From: Petunia secreta
Lineage: Eukaryota > Streptophyta > Magnoliopsida > Solanales > Solanaceae
Reading direction: 5' to 3'
NCBI GenBank assembly: GCA_029990175.1
Contig: JARKIP010000010.1
Coordinates: forward strand, 46,618,001-46,682,000
Length of the DNA: 64,000 nt
The stretch's first letter is position 1, and the number at the start of each line of letters is the position of its first letter. Under the pieces are notes generated by a model, which did not search any database, had not been told where the DNA came from, and saw only the letters and a program-made list of their open reading frames with translations. A program made the position numbers and the translations under genes. Below, piece after piece: positions 48,345 through 60,980 of this stretch.

Positions 48345-49432
48345 CCCAAACAAAGCTAGTCGTTTGGATAGAGATTTGCTTGAAACTTGAAACAATTTTG
48401 GAATTTGAAGATTTGATTTTAAGTTTTGGACAAGTTGTATAAATAAATAAACATTTAAAAGTAATATCTTGCAAAAAACCTTTCAAATTCTATGTCCAAC
48501 GGGAGCTTAAAGTGTCACACGGATTATTTGTTTAGTTCCCAAAAAGTAAAGACAAAATTTAGTCACGTTACTCTAGATGCAAATTAGAATTAAATTGGCC
48601 CACTTGCAGAAGCCGTGAAGAACTTTCTTGAAGCACAGATATCCGTAACAATATTTGAATTTTATTTTCTTATCCCTTCTCCTCATTTCGATCTGTACTT
48701 TTGTGTATTTATGTGCTTATTGATACCTTCTTTCATTTACCTGTGAGTTGGTCAGTTGGACACCACCAAATCCAATACAATCATCATAGTATAATAGTAC
48801 TGTATGTTTTATGAGCTTCGTTATATAATAATTTATAAAAGACGTAACAAAACCAAGTATGAACTAAATCGACTTGATAAAGTGATTTATCTTTAAGATT
48901 GATTTAGTTTGACGTTAAATTAAAAGAAAAACCCGGCAACATTCAACTTAGTTAACCAATTTAGTTAGGCAACATTCAACTTAGTTAACCAAAACAGGCA
49001 ACATTCAACTTGATTTAGTTAGGTGCTAACCAAATTGAAAATATTGAAAGAATCGCAAAAAACAAAACATACAAGATTTGCACTGTATTTGGTTTGATTT
49101 GATTTAGATATTTTGAAAATCAATTTAGTTACCCAATTCCTTTAAAGCTCGAGCTAATTCAAAGCGTGAACACATTCAGTCAAACTAATTAAAACTCAGA
49201 AAAATACTTTTAAATGTTTGTCAAGTTAGTACATAATTAATTCATAAAATGTGATATACCAGTATTATTTTTGTTTTTTAAACGACCAACAATTGACAAC
49301 TAAACGTCTGCGAATACTTATGACTTTTCTATCATCAGCAGCTAATAATAGAAGCCTTTATTGTGCTGCAAACATGGAAGACTTCCAAATTTGGATGTTA
49401 CAATTACAAGAGAAATAAGTATAGCAGCTAGC
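48345..49432 (+). promoter_or_regulatory. Upstream region of the receptor kinase gene
   Basis: The region is AT-rich, with a short duplicated caacattcaacttagttaac motif (48938-49010). It is the presumed promoter. A ttgac (W-box core) occurs near 49293 and tataataattt-like sequence further up, but neither is strong enough to fix a transcription start. Confidence 0.35.
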
Positions 49433-52400
49433 ATGAAGGCATCATTTTATCAACCATACTTAGTACTATGTTTATTTTCTGTCCACCAAATGTTATGTGC
49501 TGCTGATACCATAACAACAACTCAGTTTCTCAAAGATGGTGATTCCAATATTACTTCATCTGATGGAAGTTATGAAATGGGATTCTTCAGTCCAGGTAAT
49601 TCAAAAAACCGTTATTTAGGTATATGGTACAAGAACATATCTGTTACTACAATTGTTTGGGTTGCAAACAGAGAAGTCCCTCTAACAAATAATTCAGGTA
49701 CAGTAAAAGTTATTAAACCAGGACTACTTGTATTAGTCAATGATACTAATGACATTATATGGTCAACAAATACTTCAACAACTGTACAAAATCCTGTTGC
49801 AAAGTTGTTAGATTCTGGAAATCTTGTTGTTAAAGAAGCTGGTGATGATGATAAGTTAGAAAAAATTTTATGGCAGAGTTTTGATTATCCTACTGATACA
49901 CTTTTACCTGGAATGAAACTTGGGTGGAATTTTTTAACTGGTAAAGAAGTTTATTTGTCTTCTTGGAAAAATGAGGAGGATCCAGCTCCAGGTGATTATA
50001 CATATCATTGTGATCCTTCTGGTTATCCACAGAACATTTTGAGAAAAGGGTCAAATGTAATTTATAGGTCAGGACCATGGAATGGACTAAGGTTTAGTGG
50101 GGCAACAAATTCAAGAGAAAGTCTTTTTTATACATTTGGAGTGTTTACAACTCAGACAGAGGTGTATTTTAGTTATAAGCTACTAGCTTCAGTTATTACA
50201 AGGTTTATATTGAATCAGAATGGTGCGATACAACGTTGGACTTGGGGTGACAGGAATCAGGGTTGGGCACTTTACTTATCTTTGCCAACAGACCAGTGTG
50301 ATAATTATAAGTTATGTGGAGGATATGGTAGTTGCAACAGTTTCAATTCACCGGTATGTGGATGCTTAGAAAAGTTTGTGCCTAAGCATCCTGAAGATTG
50401 GAAAAAGGCAGATTGGTCAAGTGGTTGTGTTAGGAGGACTGAACTGAATTGCCTCAAAGGAGATGTATTTTTAAAGTATTCAAAACTTAAATTACCAGAT
50501 ACAAGAAAGTCATGGTTCAATGTGACTATGAACCTTGAAGAATGCAAGAATGTTTGCTTGAAAAATTGCTCTTGTATGGGTTACTCAAATCTTGACATAC
50601 GCAATGGAGGGATCGGGTGTTTATTGTGGTTTGAAGATCTGCTTGATATTCGACAGCTACCCAATGAAGGGCAAGATATCTACATTAGAATGGCTGCTTC
50701 TGAGTTAGGTAAGTTTATTGCTCAAAAAAAGAAACTTAATAGATTGTGATTGATTTCTTAAAACACTTAAGTTTATGAGTTGTAGGTAAGCCCTAGATAA
50801 AGCAGATTTGAATTACTTCTTGACAGTGCCAATGAAATATGTTGCACTGCTAACCAGTAACCATCATGCCTAACATACATTAAAGAGCTCTAAACTTTGG
50901 ATAAAGCGCATGGAGATTATACAACTGACTTCCAATGTTTCAAAAGCTTGCAGTAACCACTAACCATTGTTTAAAATCAGTTGTCATGTCCTTTATACTT
51001 TGCAGTTCCAAATTTATAGTATCTTGTAGATCCTTGAGAACATCATAGTGTAATCCTGTCTTACCAGCCGATGGAGAAAGTAAAACTGATTTACCTATAT
51101 TTGGATTGAATAGTTGCAGCTACTCAGGCGAAATCAAATGGTCACAAAGGAAAAGTACTTTCCTTGGTTATCCCATTATCAGCTGGAGTGGTTCTGGTAA
51201 TATTAAGCCTGGCGATCTACCTTAGAAGAAGGAAGCGAGCTTCAGAGAAAAAGAAAGGTAACATCAACAAGTCAATTTTGTTTGAATTCTAAGCAGTAGA
51301 GGAATTCGAAATTCAAAGTGAAACGCAATATTTTCCTTGTCTAGTTGTGGCATAACTGAATTCAGTACATTGGTCTTTTGGCAGGATGTTGGGGGTGCAA
51401 TAGCAATCACAAGACGGATAACCATAATGGAAACCACAGTGAAGAATTTGAGCTACCACTGTTTGACTTATCTACAATAGCTAAAGCTACAAACAACTTT
51501 TCAGTGGACAGCAAAATTGGAGAGGGTGGCTATGGACCTGTTTACAAGGTAACCATTTATAGCTTGTGCAGTTTCATACAAGAAATAAGCAATTAACAAC
51601 CCACAAAATAGAGTATAGGGAGATTTTGAAATATGACAGGAACTTCCTGATCCTCTAGAGTAAAACCTATTTTTGTTCATCAATTATCCGAGTTTTTTGG
51701 TATAGGAAAACAAAAGCTTTCTTCAAACAAATAGACTTTTGGAGTGCAAAAAGAGCATTAATATACATTTCATCAATAAAGGGAGTGGGGTGGTGGAATG
51801 AAATTTTGATGTCTGAACTTCAAATTTCCAAAAGTTCATGATAACTTAACTTCTATATGCTGACTAATATCTAAAGTAATGAATTGTTTAACGACTTACC
51901 GTTCTGGATTCTGTACTTAGCTTAACCATTTACCTGAATTTTGGTGAAAGGAGTTCTATGATAAGAAGCAAAGTTGAATGAATTTATTGTTATTGCTCAA
52001 TTTTCAAATTTGTGCTTCTCTCTTTAATTGACAGCATACAATAATCTGCATGGTTTAAATTTCCAAGTTAGGTATTGAAAGCATTTAACATGCAGAGATT
52101 TGATGTTTAGGGCGTACTAGAACAAGGACATGAAATAGCTGTGAAACGGCTCTCTAAGACTTCCACACAAGGACAAGATGAGTTCAAGAATGAAGTTATG
52201 TTTATTGCCAAACTTCAGCATAGAAATCTGGTGAACATTCTTGGTTGTTGCATTGAAGGAGAAGAAAAAATGTTGATCTATGAGTACATGACAAATGGAA
52301 GTCTTGACTCATTTATATTTGGTAAGGATGTCAAAGCAATATTCTGCATCGCTTCAGTTAAATGATGCCCTATAGGTGTACCTAAATAATTTTCTTCCCA

Positions 52401-53483
52401 TTTGTATCCATGTCACACAGGAAATATTGTGTAAGGAGAGAAGAGAATTAGGAACTAAGATTTATAAGAGCCTAGAATACTTGGATACACAAAGTTATGC
52501 TTTTTTTCATTTTTAATAAAGGAAGCGTTTTTGATCTTTTAATGCCACTCTACCTGATTGGTGTATATAGTGATCCAAGTATGAAATTTTGGCAGATGAC
52601 ACACAAAGCGGGGCATTAGACTGGCCTAAGCGCTTTAACATCATCAACGGGATAGCTCGAGGACTTATGTATCTGCATCAAGATTCTCAGTTGAGGATCA
52701 TCCACAGGGACCTTAAAGCTAACAATATTTTACTAGACAATGACATGAATCCAAAGATATCAGACTTCGGCATAGCAAGAAGTTGTGAAGACGATGAGTT
52801 TGGAGCCAAGACACACCGAGTGGTTGGAACATAGTAAGATTCTTAAGATGATCTTGTATAGAGTAATTGGAAACTTGAATAGGAAAAACTTGATTATCAT
52901 AGTATGTTTTCCAGTATTTGTAATGCTATTTTCTGCATATATTTTATGCAGTGGCTACCTCTCACCGGAATATGCTGTGCATGGGGTCTACTCAGTGAAG
53001 TCAGATGTATTTAGCTATGGTGTATTAGTGCTGGAAATTGTTAGTGGGGAAAGGAACAGAAGATTCTCACATCCAGACCATAACTATAACCTTCTTGGAC
53101 ATGTAAGGGTAGCATATCTTGTTGTCCATCAATAAATTGCAAAGCTAATCACATGCTAACAAGATTTTAAAACTCTACAGGCATGGAAACTCTATAAAGA
53201 AGGTAGATCAATAGATTTACTTGGGGAATGCCCAATTGATGCTCATTCTATACCTGAAGTGATACGATCAATCCATGTTGGCCTATTATGCGTGCAACAA
53301 CGTCCAGAAGATCGTCCAAATATGTCTTCTGTGCTTATGATGTTAAACAATGAAGGTGTACTGCCACAGGCTAAACAACCTGGTTTCTTTGTAGAAGCAA
53401 ATTCGCCAGATGAATTCTCCTCAAGTCAAAATGCACATAGTACAGTGAATGAGATCACCATCACAACATTAGATGCCAGATAA
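49433..53483 (+). CDS. G-type lectin S-receptor-like serine/threonine kinase (seven exons)
   Basis: Exons by splice consensus and phase: 49433-50708, 51120-51257, 51385-51548, 52111-52321, 52596-52833, 52952-53102 and 53181-53483. Together they encode 826 residues. The ATG at 49433 precedes a hydrophobic signal peptide (about residues 1-23). A bulb-type lectin domain follows (about 24-165), then the S-locus glycoprotein region (YRSGPWNGLRFSG), cysteines and a PAN/apple segment. Exon 2 encodes one membrane span (about 438-460) and a basic stop-transfer RRRKR. The kinase has GEGGYGPVYK (517-526), AVKRL (Lys538), HRD (633-635), DFG (653-655) and a SPEYA activation-loop end. The seven-exon layout is typical of S-domain kinases. 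It is predicted to be a plasma-membrane receptor kinase; ligand and pathway cannot be inferred. Confidence 0.95.
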
Positions 53484-54379
53484 AAAATACCAGTTGATTC
53501 TTCATCCCAACAAGCAATTGTATACCCTTAATTCTTTGATTATTTTTAGCAACGTGGCCAAGCTTGCATTCTGAGCAAGTACTTAATTGTTTCCCCCTAA
53601 ATGGTAGAAAACGTTGCACAGTGAAAGTTCTCATGTCCATCAAGGAGAGTTTTCCAATTGCAAAACGTGCTAGAGTGTTTATATCTCCTGATCATTTGGT
53701 GGAACAATATGAACCTTACCTCGGCTTCAAATAGCTGGTTACCTTGGCTTTTGTGAGACTCAGATGAAAGGGAAATTGGTTTGTAGTCCACTGACACTTG
53801 TGTCATCGCCAAGCAGCATCAATGAGTGATCAAAGTTCGAGTAGTGGAGAAGGAGGCTGGAAGTTAGAAGACCCGCCAGACTTTGTAAATTGTCCAAGTA
53901 CAACTTATCTAACCATGGAGCCAAGAATACCAGATAATGCAAAACGCCAGGGAAAGATATCCCTCCAAGGACTACAAGAAACTCTCCCGGCCCCAATGGC
54001 ATATCTGGATTTTTTTTATGACGTTGAATGAGATTGTTGGAATACCATTCATTGACACTTCGATAAGGAAGTAACAGAGTTTGAGAAAATTCTTAGTATA
54101 TATGATTATAGTTTCTAAGCTAACTTCTTATGTGTAGTTACAATGTGTCATTTTCCAGCCTTTCTGATAAGTTTCTCCCTGAAACAAAGCATGTTTTTGG
54201 CCAGATCAGGCTCCCCTGTCACTTAGATTTATTGTGTCCCTTATTGTTCTTTTAGTTGGAGATTTACAATACTATGACACTGGAAGCAATAGTTTAGTCT
54301 CTTTTACTCCATTTCATATGGTATTGTAAAAATGATCATCCGCTAATAATATTCAAATGGAAACACCTGATAAATGACA
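53484..54379. other. 3' flank of the receptor kinase, small frame of unknown meaning
   Basis: A 69-codon frame from ATG 53822 to 54031 encodes an acidic, Ser/Pro-containing peptide with no recognised domain. It may be untranslated or flanking sequence. No other gene is visible. Confidence 0.35.
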
Positions 54380-54730
54380 TATGTTCTCCCTTCCTCCCTC
54401 TCTAACAAAATTGCTGTGAATTCTTGGTAGGGCAATACTTGTCATCAACTCCTTCCACTCGTGTTCAATTATAAATTGGCTTGAAATATTGGCAAATAGG
54501 AAACTCTTGAAGTCTTGGCAGCGCAGCTTGCCCTCTTGAAATATTGGCAAATAAACTATATTTGTACTCAACTCTGTAACCCCTTTCTCCCAACTAAATT
54601 GCCTCTCAACTCCTTCACCTTCTTCTCCCAACTAAATTGCCTTGAAATCTTGGTAAATAAGCAACACTTGCCCTCAATTCCTTCTCTCCCTCTCTCGGCT
54701 AAATTATCTTGAAATCTTGACAATGCAACA
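54380..54730. repeat. Degenerate repeats with a CTTGAAATCTTGGCAA motif
   Basis: Copies of a cttgaaatattggcaaat / cttgaaatcttggtaaat block alternate with ccttctctccca / cttgccctc blocks in several imperfect units. Related sequence is at 55640-55800 and 61450-61770, so this is a dispersed repeat family. Confidence 0.65.
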
Positions 54731-54904
54731 CTAACCAAAGTAGAGGCTATTTATGAAAATCCATGAAAATAGGGACAAACCCTCAAAACCAGTCAAATTT
54801 AGGGACAAAAGGTGAAATTTTCTAACGGAATCTAAACTGCAATCATAAAAGACACAATAAGTGCAGTTGTAGCCTATTTTAGCAGTACCATTAAGTTATA
54901 ATCA

Positions 54905-55081
54905 AGGGGAACCTTGGAGCAATTAGTAAAGTTGTTTACGGCGTGACCTATAGTTCACGGGTTCAGATAGCGAAAACATTCATTAGTGCTTGCATAAGGG
55001 TAAGATGTCATCACACCTTGAGGTGCGGTCCTTCTCCAAACCATATGTAAACGCGGGATATTTGTGCCTCTGCTGCCCATT
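54905..55081 (+). mobile_element. SolS/TS-type SINE
   Basis: The element starts ggggaaccttggagcaa and has an A-box-like aattagtaaagttg and a B-box-like gggttcagatagc. The SolS body follows, with gggtaagatgtcatc, aggtgcggtccttctcc and an end at ctgctgccc. It is near full length and moderately diverged. Confidence 0.8.
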
Positions 55082-55810
55082 AAAATTATAATCACTTTTG
55101 AGTGTGCCTTTCCAATGCCAAACCAAATTGACTATCTTCAGACATTTGAGGGCTGAAGTTGAGGCCAAATTAAACTAACTTTACTTCTTTTGGTTTTAAG
55201 TTAAAATTTCATTTATTTTTTTTTTTGCTCAAATGAATTTGGTTTGAAGTTGAGCCCAATTTCGCACTTTTTGTTTGAATTTGGAAAATTTTTAAACCAA
55301 CAAATCTATTGAGTGAACTTCACCACGATCTGGAGTGATTATATAGCTACAGACCGAATGGTCGAAAAGTGAGTGATTACGCTTGCAAATAATTTTAAAA
55401 AGTAGTTGCAAAAAGGAAAAATAATGCCACTGGGGTCATAATTCGGTAAATCTTCCCCATCTAGGGGTCAACTATGACACCATGTGCAATGATTTCCCTT
55501 TTTTACCCCGTAGCAGTGATTTATCAAAATTGACATCCGTTTAGTTAATAAATAAATTTTGGACGAAAATACCTCTATAAATCTTATAATGACACTCTTA
55601 TCTTTGTCCGTAAGTATTATCTAAGAGGCAGCGGTTGCCTTTGATCCCTCTTTTTTAGGCAACACGTGCCCTTGAATCTCTTCCCATATTCTCCCAAATA
55701 ACTTGTAGTGTTGTCTTGTCACTTCAATCTCTTCCCAATTATTGCCTAGGAAAAACTTGCCACTTGACCTATTCTTAAGAAGGAGCACTTGCCGATTGGT
55801 AATTTAAGTG
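55082..55810. other. Unassigned spacer with dispersed-repeat fragment
   Basis: The spacer contains a fragment of the cttgccctt/cttcccaat family at 55640-55800. There is no gene. Confidence 0.45.
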
Positions 55811-56337
55811 TTGCCGACAGACCAAATGGAGTTCGACCATGTGAGAAGGAGAAGTGTTGATGCTCCGGTAAGGAGGTGTGAGAGATTAGCAGTGTTGGGT
55901 CTACGGAGAGGTAGACCGAAGAAGAACTGGGCCGAGGTGATTAGACAGGACATGACCCAGATCCAGATCACCGAGGACATGACCCTAGATAGGGGGCGTG
56001 GAGGTCGAGGATTAGGGTAGAAGGTTAGGTTATAGTCGAGTATCTTTTCCCTTATTGGATGCAGTAGCATGCTTATGTTACGTGTTTACCTGTTTGCTGG
56101 ATATGCATTAGTTAACATTTACATTAGCATGATATCATTGACTTGATTCTTCAAATGTGTTTTCAAATATGTTTCTTGGCTTGATTTTTCAACTGTGTTT
56201 TCTAATATATTTCTTTTCCTAGCCGAGGGTCTATCGAAAACAGTCTCTTCACCTTGGTGGGGGTAAGGTCTGCGTACATCTCACCCTCTCCAGACTCCAC
56301 TTATGGGATACACTGGGTATGTTGTTGTTGTTGTTGC
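55811..56337 (+). mobile_element. RTE-like LINE 3' end (5' truncated)
   Basis: A frame to 56018 contains LRRGRPKKNWAEVIRQDM and TEDMTLDR, the C-terminal signature of Solanaceae RTE-type LINE polyproteins. It is followed by the 3' tail tagccgagggtctatcg ... gtaaggtctgcgtac ... gggtatg and a (TTG)n end at 56323-56335. That tail is shared with tobacco TS SINEs, so the last 115 bp alone could be called a SINE. Continuity with the coding end favours a LINE. Confidence 0.75.
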
Positions 56338-56344
56338 CTATAGA

Positions 56345-57034
56345 CTTATGTAAATCCAAAATAAAATGGATAATTTTTTATTTTTATTTTACTTTAGAAT
56401 AATTATCTTCTAGGATAGAATTGATCATTATCATTATCTTTTGTTAGATTTTATCTTTATCATACTTTGATTTTATCTTTATCACTTAGTTAGAGATAAA
56501 GTTTACCTAGTTTTAGGCTTTTACCATGGCAAGACTCCTACTATAAATAGGGCCTTCCAGGTTCATTGTAAAGTACCTCAGTTTATGAATAAAAGTATTA
56601 ATTGATTCCGTTCTTATTCTTCTCCTCCTCTATTCTATTCTCTAGTTTCTAACTTTTCTCCCAAATTTTCATACTCACTTTGTGGTGCTACATCAATTTT
56701 GTTATCGTAGCCTTTATCGATTCTAACTTCATGAAGCTATACTCTTCTACCATTAGCCACTACGATGCCAATGCCATCCAAGGTGTGCTAATGGCGATGA
56801 AGGAAATAACATCTCGTATGATCCAAAAACTAGACGATGTCGAGAATAAGTGTCTGCACGCTCCAGGACACTCCCTGAAGTTATTGAAGTTTCAAATGTG
56901 GTTGAGTCTTCAGGAGATAAGCAAGAAACAGAGGAGTTCAGTTGATTAAAAAGTTGAAATCTAATTCCTTCTTTTAATTCTTCTCCGTTATCTATTCTTC
57001 TTCCAATTCTCCATTTTTTTATGGTGCTACATCA
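56345..57034 (+). mobile_element. Degraded small LTR retrotransposon
   Basis: The segment ending gtggtgctacatca at 56692 recurs as atggtgctacatca at 57018-57032, preceded in both by ttctattctcttc-type sequence, so these are LTR 3' ends. After the first copy comes attttgttatcgtagcc, a decayed form of the tRNA-iMet primer site. Between them a short frame (56731-56949) has a gag-like start. A TATA-like tataaatag is at 56553. The second LTR is truncated. The left boundary is uncertain. Confidence 0.5.
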
Positions 57035-57303
57035 CAGACCAAATGAGCTATTTTGCAAACCATCTTAAATGAGATAAACTCTCCGGACCAATTAATTTTG
57101 GAGAACCAGGAGAAAGTTTTTGATGACCACTTGTCCAATTAGATTTGGTTCAATTGCATCATCTAGTGTTAAGCCCAAAGAAGAAACTTTTAAAATAGAA
57201 CCCAAACATAAATATGAGAGGAAAATGTGTTAATTGTCCTTAAAAACTTTTTTATAAATTAATAACATATATATATAATACACACTTATAAAATAGTTAT
57301 ATA

Positions 57304-59780
57304 TTTTAGGGGTTATTACACCCTATACCCATGCATTTCATTTTAATTACCCCTCCTACCTACCAAAATGTTTTGTACCCATTCGGTCAATAATATTTAC
57401 CCGCATACCCATATCCTCAAATGCTCCCCTTCTTCATTCTCTGGTCCCCAAACCCATTTCTAATAAGTCAACGGGAGATTATCTAGTTTCGCCCACATCC
57501 TTTAACAACCAAGCAAAGATTTAACAAATAACACTCAGTGTACCACACATCCTAAACTCGTTCAATCAAGCAAAGATTTAACAATCTAGTATATACATCC
57601 TTCAAGTCATTGGCTTTAAGCATTCATGCTTCTTAAGTAGACCAATAACTTCGCTGACATGATTTCAATAATTTCAACTGATGAGATGCTAATTAATTAA
57701 GAGTGTTTGTCAATCTGAATTATTTTTTTATTCTCGATGTAGTGGTGGAGATTTTGGAGAACCTAGCTTACCTGGAAAATGCGAGCAATCTAGTCTTTTA
57801 TCTATGTAAGCTTTTTTAGTACAGTATATATTTTGTATTTGGATCGAAAAATATAAAATATTATCATTTTTTTAATTTGTTGTTCGATTCAAATTGGGTT
57901 CTGTAAGATATTATTTCTGGTATCTTTGAAAAGTTCATGCTAAAATTTGATCGTATTTGGAGCTGATTAGATGTGTTTGAATTCGATTTTATGAGTTTAA
58001 AATCAAAGAAAAACCGTGTAAACTGTAATACTACTATAGTATACTGCATTAATTTATTAAAATGGTATACTGTTGTACTATATAATTTATTATAACTGTA
58101 GCAATATACAGTTTACTGCTGCTAAAGTATACTGCATTAATTTACTAAAATGGTATACCATTATAATATACTATAATTTATTATAGTAGTATACCTTTAG
58201 TGTATAATGCATACTTTTACGATATATAGTTTATTGTTTGATTCGAAGTGGGTGTTGAAATATATTTTTCTATTATCTTTGAAACGTAGATGCTAACATT
58301 TGGTCTTAACCAGATGCAATTTGATGTGCTTGAAATCATTTTTTTTGAGATGCCAATCAAAGAAAAAATCCAACATAAATAAATTGTATATTAAAATAGT
58401 AAACTGTTATAATTTATTCGTATTAGTATGTTGTTATTCTTTATAGTAATAGTATACTGTTATAACTTATTGTAATAGTATACTGCTATATTATACAATT
58501 TACCACATGCGAACTTCAACTGTATACTGCAATAGTATATTGTTATAGTTTAGTTGTAATAATATGATGTTATAATTTAATATAATAATATAATATTATA
58601 CTTTATTGTAATAGTATACTACTATAGTATATAATTTACAACACATATTTCAATTGCATACTGCAATAGTGCACTAAGTTTACCGAAACAGTATACTACT
58701 ATAGTATACAATTTACTATAGTTGTATACTTTAATGGAATATTATACACTCTTTTAGTATTCACTTTTGAACAATTATATGTTTTAAAATGGTATACTCT
58801 AAATTTTTGTTATCATTGTATACCCTGGGAGTATATTGTATACTTTTACAATTTTATTTTTACTTTGAAAAATGTTATTCTTTTTAAAAGTATACTCCAA
58901 CTTTTTTATTATCACTTTATATCTTTACCCTATAATGTATACTTTTACAATATACAATTCATAACAAAATTATGTCAAATTTGGAGCTAATTAGCAATGC
59001 TTGAGATCAAACATTTCAGTTAAAAATTAAAAAATATTGTGTAAAGTGTATATTGCAACAAATAAATTTAAATTGTATACTTTAACAATATACTACTATA
59101 GTATAGAGTTAACTACTTATATACTTCAACTGTATATTCTAATAATTTATATCACTTCTATACCAAAAAAAAAAAAAAAAAAGAATAATAGGAAATTAAA
59201 AAAGTATTTTGTACCAATTATTTTGTAATATCATTTATAGACTAAAATCAAAAAGAAAAAAAAAAGATGAACATTCATATTATATTAGCTAGAGTAATTT
59301 TTTTACCACTTATATAATGAAAAAAGAATAGAAATAAACTACAAAATAGAAGAGGAAGACAACTTATGCTATACCTATTAGTTATATTACTGATAGAGAA
59401 AAACAAAAAATAAATAAAGAAAAAAAATTAACAAAAAAATTAAAGGAAAAAAATATACGATATAAATTTATTTCCACTGATTTTAAGAAGAAAATGGAGA
59501 AAAGAAAGTAAAAATAAAAAAATTTAAATAAAGTATTAAAAAAAGGTGAATGAAAATGCACCATAAAAACTGAAAGAATAATAAAAGGCAAAAAAATTTG
59601 AAAATAATTGAATTGAATTAGAAAGAAAAAAGAAAAAGAAAAGGAAAAGGAAAAGAGAGGAAAATGTATTGGGCTTTGGGAAACACGGGTGCCATGATTT
59701 GGGTGTCACGGATAATATATTTATAGGTAGTTAATGTAAATTGCATAGTATTGGATATAGCGGGTAATTAAAAGGGCTCT
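57304..59780 (+). mobile_element. Satellite-bearing element, copy D
   Basis: The copy opens ttttaggggttattacaccc with several tacccat motifs. A unique segment homologous to copy A follows (gttcgattcaaattgggttc and gtatttggagctgattag), then a GTATAC-rich zone (58020-58960), an A/G-rich tract (59390-59660) and a gggctttggg...cacggataatatatttat end as in A. It has no transposase. A possible partner terminus (TATAGGGGCATTTACGAAAA, minus strand) is at 60515, so the element may run to there. Confidence 0.65.
58020..58960. repeat. GTATAC-rich zone of copy D
   Basis: The sequence has dozens of gtatact/agtatac motifs separated by 15-35 bp of AT-rich DNA. It resembles the corresponding part of copy A (21700-22060) more than the regular 113-bp arrays of B and C. 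Confidence 0.75.
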
Positions 59781-60530
59781 TTACATATATATCCGCCCAT
59801 CAAGATATAATTACTTTTAGGTGTACATAACTTTTTGTATCCAAAAATTTAATACATATTAAATATATTTCTTCATATTAATATTAATATTTAATAGTAT
59901 GATATTCAACTCCCTTAATTAAAGGAAACAATCAATGGTAAAAAAAATAGATTACCATTAAATATGGTAGTTCCACGATTTTAGACTTAATGATAGAGTC
60001 CTATCAACATAATAATATTTAAAATATTAAATATATATATTTAAAATATTAAATATATATTTTTTAAATATTAAATATATATTTAAAATATTAAATATAT
60101 AGTAATATATTTTAAATATTTTAAATATATATTTATATCAATAATATTTAAAATATTGAATATATTAAATATATATATTTAAAATATGAAATATCAATAA
60201 TATTAAATATATCAATAATATTAAATATATTAAATATCAATAAGATTAATATATTCAATATATATTTAAAATATGAAATATAAATAATATTAAATATATT
60301 AAATATCAATAATATTAATATATTAAATATATATCAATAATATTTAAAATATTAAATACATATTTAAAATATATTTAAAAGGGTAAAATGTATATGGAAA
60401 GAAAGAAACAAGAAAAGGTGTGCAGAAAAAGTAATTATTCTTAGTCAATGTTCATGGGGCGTAAATTTCCCTAATTAAAATGGGAGCAGTAGGTATTTTC
60501 GTAAATGCCCCTATATTTTATAGGTTCAGT
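59781..60530. repeat. Extremely AT-rich block of aatattaaatatat repeats
   Basis: The block is a near-tandem alternation of aatattaaatatat and atttaaaatatt at 60010-60380. The edges ggctctttacatatatatcc (59775) and the complement of gtaaatgcccctata (60515) may be its ends, or the right end of copy D. Confidence 0.65.
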
Positions 60531-60980
60531 TAGCTTTTTAATATTCTTTTTAAATTCAAGCCAGACCAAATATTGTTGGTCTTTAAAAATTTCCAAACCA
60601 AACAAAAACAAGTTGTTTGTCTAGGATACGGTTTTTAGTTTGGTGCAATTTTTTTATTTTCGTGAACAAAAGTAGACACAATCCAGCTGCTGGCTACAGT
60701 AGGCAGTAGCCACACCTATTGAGCCAGTATTGATCGATCAACCAGGGCCAATAGAAGCTTATAAAGGTGAATTACATATTTGAGCACAAATGCACCCGAT
60801 CTTAAAAACATAAGTATTTTTTTTTTGTGGTCTTGAAAACATAAGCACTTTACCATTAAATAAAGCTGAAAGTACATAAATACCCTTATTAATAGATAAT
60901 TTCTCGTAATTACAAAAATGTCACCACACCTTTTTACATTTAATTTTTTTTTTTTTAAAAAAACGCCAATGCTTCCTACA
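60531..60980. other. Unassigned AT-rich spacer
   Basis: No gene is visible. A minus-strand frame of 144 codons beginning at 61150 crosses it, but its low-complexity Phe/Leu/Lys composition and overlap with repeats argue against a protein. Confidence 0.4.
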
